This document shows positions 52,701 through 61,700 of a stretch of 64,000 bases of DNA, one piece after another. Below the pieces are notes generated by a model, which did not search any database, had not been told where the DNA came from, and saw nothing but the letters and a program-made list of their open reading frames with translations. The first letter of the stretch is position 1. Every line of letters begins with the position of its first letter. Origin of the DNA: Arenicola marina (taxonomy: Eukaryota; Annelida; Polychaeta; Arenicolidae); contig OZ025265.1 of NCBI GenBank assembly GCA_964019135.1, forward strand, positions 20,311,143 to 20,375,142, written 5' to 3'. The position numbers were made by a program, and so were the translations under genes.

Positions 52701-55700
52701 ATTGAGGATTAACGGCACTGTAATGCTGTATCGTACCATACCGGTTGGGTTCTGTCGAAATTGCTTTAGAAGGCTACATGAAAAACAGTTGCAAAAAAGA
52801 GTCAAGTAGCGAGTAGATATCAATAAAATCATGCAAGTCGTTAATTGTGACACGATAAATTATAAACGGTATTACAACCGTGAATCAGTAATAATCCAAG
52901 TAGTGTGGAGTCAATGGATGGCTTTAAAACCCTGAAAGTGTCCTATCTTCCGTGTTCAAATTGATTATTGCATTAAATGCTAGGCGTGAGTAATACGTGA
53001 GGTATTTCTGAAGCGCTTGCATGAACGACCAGAGGGGAGATTTAATGTGGACAAGCGTCGTTGAATCTCCTAGTGTCTCCATCAAGTGTATGTGTGTTGT
53101 GATGATATGTTGTTTGGGGTAGGAAGACTGGTTTGGTTTATTTGCGGCAGTTGGCGTGGAGTATAGGCCACGACCAGACCATGATGACAATCCCACAATT
53201 GATTACATTACATTCTGGGAAGTGGGATAAAATACTTCATATTGTATATTCGAAACCTCCTAATTTTCGATTACCAGCATATTCAGCTTGGCTATGATGG
53301 ATTTATTTCACAGTTTCAGCTTCTTATTTACGTTGTCTACTGTGGAAGTTCTGAAATGCATGTGCACGCAAAGGGAACAAAACTAACGGCAGGCACGAAA
53401 GACGCCTTGGCTCTATGATTTGTTTGTCTCATCTCTGACAGCGAACTGTCGACGTTGTGGTGTTAGTACAGTGTGTACTATAAGAATAAACTAGTTCCCG
53501 GTGTGAGTGAAACTTACTTTGTGGAATGTGAGCGGGTCGCTACGTACAGACAACGTGAATACACACCAGATGTGGAGCCTCTGAGGCTAGCCTCTGAGGC
53601 CGGAGGGGTGGTGGTGGTGGTGGTGGGGGGGGGGGGGGGGGTAGCCATTTCGCATGTCGATTTTGAAAAAAACGTCCTTGTCATGAACATGTGGATTATA
53701 AGAAGAGGTTTATGTCGCGTGTCGCAAAGTCTTATGTCGCCTGTCGATGCCCCAATGTGTCGATTTTTCACATCGCTGTATCGCCGTGTCGAAAATGGCC
53801 CTCGGGGGCACTAGATATGCTCGCACCGCAAGTCGCTACATGGCTGCCAATGTCCACATGTCTATCCTTCTGGATATTTTTACACTGAGAAAGGCTGGGA
53901 GGATGGAACGCGCCTGTCAGAACATAATCTGTCTACCTAATAATCTACAAGTTGTGATTGGTTTACTGTTAATAGTCAGAAATGGAATACAATTGAGTTT
54001 AGACTAAATTGGGCCAAGAAACCTTCCGGGACGGTGAAGAATGAATGCAGGAAACATGCCACAGAATAGGTGCCAGGGCTGGGGTTCGAACCCAGGACCT
54101 TTTGATCTGCTGTCTAGTGCGCTAACCACTGCACCAGGGAGGCCCCCAGGACCTTTTGATCCGAGGTCTAGTGCGCTAACCACTGCACCAGGGAGACCCC
54201 CAGGACCTACTGATCTGCTGTCTAGTGCGCTAACCACTACACCAGGGAGGTCCCCAGGACCTGTTGATCTGCGGTCTAGTGCGCTAACCACTACACCAGA
54301 GAGGCCCCCAGGACCTATTGATCCGAGGTCTAGTGCGCTAACCACTACACCAGGGAGGTCCCCAGGACCTGTTGATCTGCGGTCTAGTGCGCTAACCACT
54401 ACACCAGGGAGGCCCCCAGGACCTATTGATCCGAGGTCTAGTGCGCTAACCACTACACCAGGGAGGTCCCCAGGACCTACTGATCTGTTGTCTAGTGCGC
54501 TAACCACTACACCAGGAAGGCCCCCAGGACCTACTGATCTGCGGTCTAGTGCGCTAACCATTACACCAGGAAGGCCCCCAGGACCTACTGATCTGCGGTC
54601 CAGTCCATTACACCAGGGAGGCTCCCAGGACCTATTGATCTGAGGTCTAGTGCGCTGATCACTACACCAGGAAGGCCCCCAGGACCTACTGATCTGCTGT
54701 CTAGTGCGCTAACCACTACATCAGGGAGACCCCCAGGACCTATTGATCTGAGGTCTAGTGCGCTGATCACTACACCAGGAAGACCTCCAGGATCTATTGA
54801 TCTGCTGTCTAGTGCGCTAACCACTGCACCAGGAAGGCCCCCAGGACCTATTGATCTGAGGTCTAGTGCGCTAACCACTACACCAGGAAGGCCCCCAGGA
54901 CCTACTGATCTGAGGTCTAGTGCGCTAACCACTACACCAGGAAGGCCCCCAGGACCTATTGATCTGAGGTCTAGTGCGCTGATCACTACACCAGGAAGGC
55001 CCCCAGGACCTATTGATCTGAGGTCTAGTGCGCTGATCACTACATCAGGAAGGCCCCCAGGACCTATTGATCTGAGGTCTAGTGCGCTGATCACTACACC
55101 AGGAAGGCCCCCAGGACCTACTGATCTGCTGTCTAGTGCGCTAACCACTACACCAGGAAGGCCCCCAGGACCTATTGATCTGAGGTCTAGTGCGCTGATC
55201 ACTACACCAGGAAGGCCCCCAGGACCTATTGATCTGAGGTCTAGTGCGCTGATCACTACACCAGGAAGGCCCCCAGGACCTACTGATCTGCTGTCTAGTG
55301 CGCTAACCACTACATCAGGGAGACCCCCAGGACCTATTGATCTAAGGGTCTAGTGCGCTGATCACTACACCAGGAAGGCCTCCAGGATCTATTGATCTGC
55401 TGTCTAGTGCGCTAACCACTGCACCAGGAAGGCCCCCAGGACCTATTGATCTGAGGTCTAGTGCGCTAACCACTACACCAGGAAGGCCCCCAGGACCTAC
55501 TGATCTGAGGTCTAGTGCGCTAACCACTACACCAGGAAGGCCCCCAGGACCTACTGATCTGAGGTCTAGTGCGCTAACCACTACACCAGGAAGGCCCCCA
55601 GGACCTTTTGATCCGAGGTCTAGTGCGCTAACCACTACACCAGAGAGGCCCCCAGGACCTTTTGATCCGAGGTCTAGTGCGCTAACCACTACACCAGGAA

Positions 55701-58700
55701 GGCCCCCAGGACCTTTTGATCCGAGGTCTAGTGCGCTAACCACTGCACCAGTAAGGCCCCCAGGACCTATTGATCTGAGGTCTAGTGCGCTGATCACTAC
55801 ACCAGGAAGGCCCCCAGGACCTATTGATCTGAGGTAGAGTGCGCTAACCACTACACCAGGGAGACCCCCAGGACCTACTGATCTGAGGTCTAGTGCGCTA
55901 ACCATTACACCAGGAAGGCCCCCAGGACCTATTGATCTGAGGTCTAGTGCGCTAACCACTACACCAGGAAGGCCCCCAGGACCTATTGATCTGCGGTCCA
56001 GTCCATTACACCAGGGAGGCTCCCAGGACCTATTGATCTGCGGTCTAGTGAACTGACCACTACACCAGGGAAGCCCCAGGACCTACTGATCTGCGGTCTA
56101 GTGCGCTAACCATTACACCAGGGAGACCCCCAGGACCTACTGATCTGAGGTCTAGTGCGCTAACCATTACACCAGGAAGGCCCCCAGGACCTATTGATCT
56201 TGAGGTCTAGTGCGCTGATCACTACACCAGGAAGGCCTCCAGGATCTATTTATCTGCGGTCTAGTGCGCTAACCACTACACCAGATAGGCCCCCAGGACA
56301 TACTGATCTGCTGTCTAGTGCGCTAACCACTACACCAGGAAGGCCCCCAGGACCTATTGATCTGAGGTGTAGTGCGCTAACCACTGCACCAGGGAGGCCC
56401 CCAGGACCTTTTGATCCGAGGTCTAGTGCGCTAACCACTGCACCAGGGAGACCCCCAGGACCTACTGATCTGCTGTCTAGTGCGCTAACCACTACACCAG
56501 GGAGGTCCCCAGGACCTGTTGATCTGCGGTCTAGTGCGCTAACCACTACACCAGAGAGGCCCCCAGGACCTATTGATCCGAGGTCTAGTGCGCTAACCAC
56601 TACACCAGATAGGCCCCCAGGACCTGTTGATCTGCGGTCTAGTGCGCTAACCACTACACCAGGGAGGCCCCCAGGACCTACTGATCTGCGGTCTAGTGCG
56701 CTAACCATTACACCAGGAAGGCCCCCAGGACCTACTGATCTGCGGTCCAGTCCATTACACCAGGGAGGCTCCCAGGACCTATTGATCTGAGGTCTAGTGC
56801 GCTGATCACTACACCAGGAAGGCCCCCAGGACCTACTGATCTGCTGTCTAGTGCGCTAACCACTACATCAGGGAGACCCCCAGGACCTATTGATCTGAGG
56901 TCTAGTGCGCTGATCACTACACCAGGAAGACCTCCAGGATCTATTGATCTGCTGTCTAGTGCGCTAACCACTGCACCAGGAAGGCCCCCAGGACCTATTG
57001 ATCTGAGGTCTAGTGCGCTAACCACTACACCAGGAAGGCCCCCAGGACCTACTGATCTGAGGTCTAGTGCGCTAACCACTACACCAGGAAGGCCCCCAGG
57101 ACCTATTGATCTGAGGTCTAGTGCGCTGATCACTACACCAGGAAGGCCCCCAGGACCTATTGATCTGAGGTCTAGTGCGCTGATCACTACACCAGGAAGG
57201 CCCCCAGGACCTATTGATCTGAGGTCTAGTGCGCTGATCACTACACCAGGAAGGCCCCCAGGACCTACTGATCTGCTGTCTAGTGCGCTAACCACTACAC
57301 CAGGAAGGCCCCCAGGACCTATTGATCTGAGGTCTAGTGCGCTGATCACTACACCAGGAAGGCCCCCAGGACCTATTGATCTGAGGTCTAGTGCGCTGAT
57401 CACTACACCAGGAAGGCCCCCAGGACCTACTGATCTGCTGTCTAGTGCGCTAACCACTACATCAGGGAGACCCCCAGGACCTATTGATCTGAGGTCTAGT
57501 GCGCTGATCACTACACCAGGAAGGCCTCCAGGATCTATTGATCTGCTGTCTAGTGCGCTAACCACTGCACCAGGAAGGCCCCCAGGACCTATTGATCTGA
57601 GGTCTAGTGCGCTAACCACTACACCAGGAAGGCCCCCAGGACCTACTGATCTGAGGTCTAGTGCGCTAACCACTACACCAGGAAGGCCCCCAGGACCTAC
57701 TGATCTGAGGTCTAGTGCGCTAACCACTACACCAGGAAGGCCCCCAGGACCTTTTGATCCGAGGTCTAGTGCGCTAACCACTACACCAGAGAGGCCCCCA
57801 GGACCTTTTGATCCGAGGTCTAGTGCGCTAACCACTACACCAGGAAGGCCCCCAGGACCTTTTGATCCGAGGTCTAGTGCGCTAACCACTGCACCAGTAA
57901 GGCCCCCAGGACCTATTGATCTGAGGTCTAGTGCGCTGATCACTACACCAGGAAGGCCCCCAGGACCTATTGATCTGAGGTAGAGTGCGCTAACCACTAC
58001 ACCAGGGAGACCCCCAGGACCTACTGATCTGAGGTCTAGTGCGCTAACCATTACACCAGGAAGGCCCCCAGGACCTATTGATCTGAGGTCTAGTGCGCTA
58101 ACCACTACACCAGGAAGGCCCCCAGGACCTATTGATCTGCGGTCCAGTCCATTACACCAGGGAGGCTCCCAGGACCTATTGATCTGCGGTCTAGTGAACT
58201 GACCACTACACCAGGGAAGCCCCAGGACCTACTGATCTGCGGTCTAGTGCGCTAACCATTACACCAGGGAGACCCCCAGGACCTACTGATCTGAGGTCTA
58301 GTGCGCTAACCATTACACCAGGAAGGCCCCCAGGACCTATTGATCTTGAGGTCTAGTGCGCTGATCACTACACCAGGAAGGCCTCCAGGATCTATTTATC
58401 TGCGGTCTAGTGCGCTAACCACTACACCAGATAGGCCCCCAGGACATACTGATCTGCTGTCTAGTGCGCTAACCACTACACCAGGAAGGCCCCCAGGACC
58501 TATTGATCTGAGGTGTAGTGCGCTAACCACTGCACCAGGGAGGCCCCCAGGACCTTTTGATCCGAGGTCTAGTGCGCTAACCACTGCACCAGGGAGACCC
58601 CCAGGACCTACCGATCTGCTGTCTAGTGCGCTAACCACTACACCAGGGAGGTCCCCAGGACCTGTTGATCTGCGGTCTAGTGCGCTAACCACTACACCAG

Positions 58701-61700
58701 AGAGGCCCCCAGGACCTATTGATCCGAGGTCTAGTGCGCTAACCACTACACCAGATAGGCCCCCAGGACCTGTTGATCTGCGGTCTAGTGCGCTAACCAC
58801 TACACCAGGGAGGCCCCCAGGACCTATTGATCCGAGGTCTAGTGCGCTAACCACTACACCAGGGAGGTCCCCAGGACCTACTGATCTGTTGTCTAGTGCG
58901 CTAACCACTACACCAGGAAGGCCCCCAGGACCTACTGATCTGCGGTCTAGTGCGCTAACCATTACACCAGGAAGGCCCCTAGGACCTACTGATCTGCGGT
59001 CCAGTCCATTACACCAGGGAGGCTCCCAGGACCTATTGATCCGAGGTCTAGTGCGCTAACCACTACACCAGGAAGGCCCCCAGGACCTACTGATCTGAGG
59101 TCTAGTGCGCTAACCACTACACCAGGAAGGCCCCCAGGACCTATTGATCTGAGGTCTAGTGCGCTGATCACTACACCAGGAAGGCCCCCAGGACCTATTG
59201 ATCTGAGGTCTAGTGCGCTGATCACTACACCAGGAAGGCCCCCAGGACCTATTGATCTGAGGTCTAGTGCGCTGATCACTACACCAGGAAGGCCCCCAGG
59301 ACCTACTGATCTGCTGTCTAGTGCGCTAACCACTACACCAGGAAGGCCCCCAGGACCTATTGATCTGAGGTCTAGTGCGCTGATCACTACACCAGGAAGG
59401 CCCCCAGGACCTATTGATCTGAAGTCTAGTGCGCTGATCACTACACCAGGAAGGCCCCCAGGACCTACTGATCTGCTGTCTAGTGCGCTAACCACTACAT
59501 CAGGGAGACCCCCAGGACCTATTGATCTGAGGTCTAGTGCGCTGATCACTACACCAGGAAGGCCTCCAGGATCTATTGATCTGCTGTCTAGTGCGCTAAC
59601 CACTGCACCAGGAAGGCCCCCAGGACCTATTGATCTGAGGTCTAGTGCGCTAACCACTACACCAGGAAGGCCCCCAGGACCTACTGATCTGAGGTCTAGT
59701 GCGCTAACCACTACACCAGGAAGGCCCCCAGGACCTACTGATCTGAGGTCTAGTGCGCTAACCACTACACCAGGAAGGCCCCCAGGACCTTTTGATCCGA
59801 GGTCTAGTGCGCTAACCACTACACCAGAGAGGCCCCCAGGACTTTTGATCCGAGGTCTAGTGCGCTAACCACTACACCAGGAAGGCCCCCAGGACCTTTT
59901 GATCTGAGGTCTAGTGCGCTGATCACTACACCAGGAAGGCCCCCAGGACCTATTGATCTGAGGTCTAGTGCGCTAACCACTACACCAGGGAGACCCCCAG
60001 GACCTACTGATCTGAGGTCTAGTGCGCTAACCATTACACCAGGAAGGCCCCCAGGACCTATTGATCTGAGGTCTAGTGCGCTAACCACTACACCAGGAAG
60101 GCCCCCAGGACCTATTGATCTGCGGTCCAGTCCATTACACCAGGGAGGCTCCCAGGACCTATTGATCTGCGGTCTAGTGAACTGACCACTACACCAGGGA
60201 AGCCCCAGGACCTACTGATCTGCGGTCTAGTGCGCTAACCATTACACCAGGGAGACCCCCAGGACCTACTGATCTGAGGTCTAGTGCGCTAACCATTACA
60301 CCAGGAAGGCCCCCAGGACCTATTGATCTTGAGGTCTAGTGCGCTGATCACTACACCAGGAAGGCCTCCAGGATCTATTTATCTGCGGTCTAGTGCGCTA
60401 ACCACTACACCAGAGAGGCCCCCAGGACCTACTGATCTGCTGTCTAGTGCGCTAACCACTACACCAGGAAGGCCCCCAGGACCTATTGATCTGAGGTGTA
60501 GTGCGCTAATCACTACACCAGAGAGGCCCCCAGGACCTACTGATCTGCTGTCTAGTGCGCTAACCACTACATCAGGAAGGCCTCCAGGATCTGTTGATCT
60601 GCGGTCTAGCGGGCTAACCACTACACCAGAGAGGCCCCCAGGACCTATTGATCTGAGGTCTAGTGCGCTAACCACTGCGCCAGGAAGGCCCCCATGATCT
60701 ATTGATCTGAGGTCTAGTGCGCTAACCACTACACCAGATAGGCCCCCAGGACCTACTGATCTGTTGTCTAGTGCGCTAACCACTACACCAGGAAGGCCCC
60801 CAGGACCTATTGATCTGAGGTGTAGTGCGCTAACCACTACACCAGAGAGGCCTCCAGGACCTACTGATCTGCTGTCTAGTGCGCTAACCACTACATCAGG
60901 AAGGCCTCCAGGATCTGTTGATCTGCGGTCTAGTGGGCTAACCACTACACCAGAGAGGCCCCCAGGACCTATTGATCTGAGGTCTAGTGCGCTAACCACT
61001 ACATCAGGAAGGCCTCCAGGATCTGTTGATCTGCGGTCTAGTGGGCTAACCACTACACCAGAGAGGCCCCCAGGACCTATTGATCTGAGGTCTAGTGCGC
61101 TAACCACTACATCTGGAAGGCCTCCAGGATCTGTTGATCTGCGGTCTAGTGGGCTAACCACTACACCAGAGAGGCCCCCAGGACCTACTGATCTGCTGTC
61201 TAGTGCGCTAACTACTACACCAGGAAGGCCCCCAGGACCTATTGATCTGAGGTCTAGTGCGCTAACCACTACACAAGAGAGGCCCCCAGGACCTACTGAT
61301 CTGCTGTCTAGTGCGCTAACCACTACATCAGGAAGGCCTCCAGGATCTGTTGATCTGCGGTCTAGTGGGCTAACCACTACACCAGAGAGGCCCCCAGGAC
61401 CTATTGATCTGAGGTCTAGTGCGCTAACCACTACATCAGGAAGGCCTCCAGGATCTATTGATCTGCGGTCTAGTGCGCTAACCACTGCGCCAGGAAGGCA
61501 TCCAGGACCTATTGATCTGCGGTCTAGTGCGCTAACCACTACACCAGAGAGGCCCCCAGGACCTATTGATCTGCGGTCTAGTGTACTGACCACTACACCA
61601 GGGAAGCCCCAGGACCTACTGATCTGCGGTCTAGTGCGCTAACCATTACACCAGGGAGACCCCAGGACCTACTGATCTGCTGTCTAGTGCGCTAACCATT

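Noticed and set aside
54071-54143. A working tRNA gene
   Set aside because: A and B boxes are present but the anticodon stem pairs poorly, the base before the anticodon is not U and the acceptor stem is not evident.
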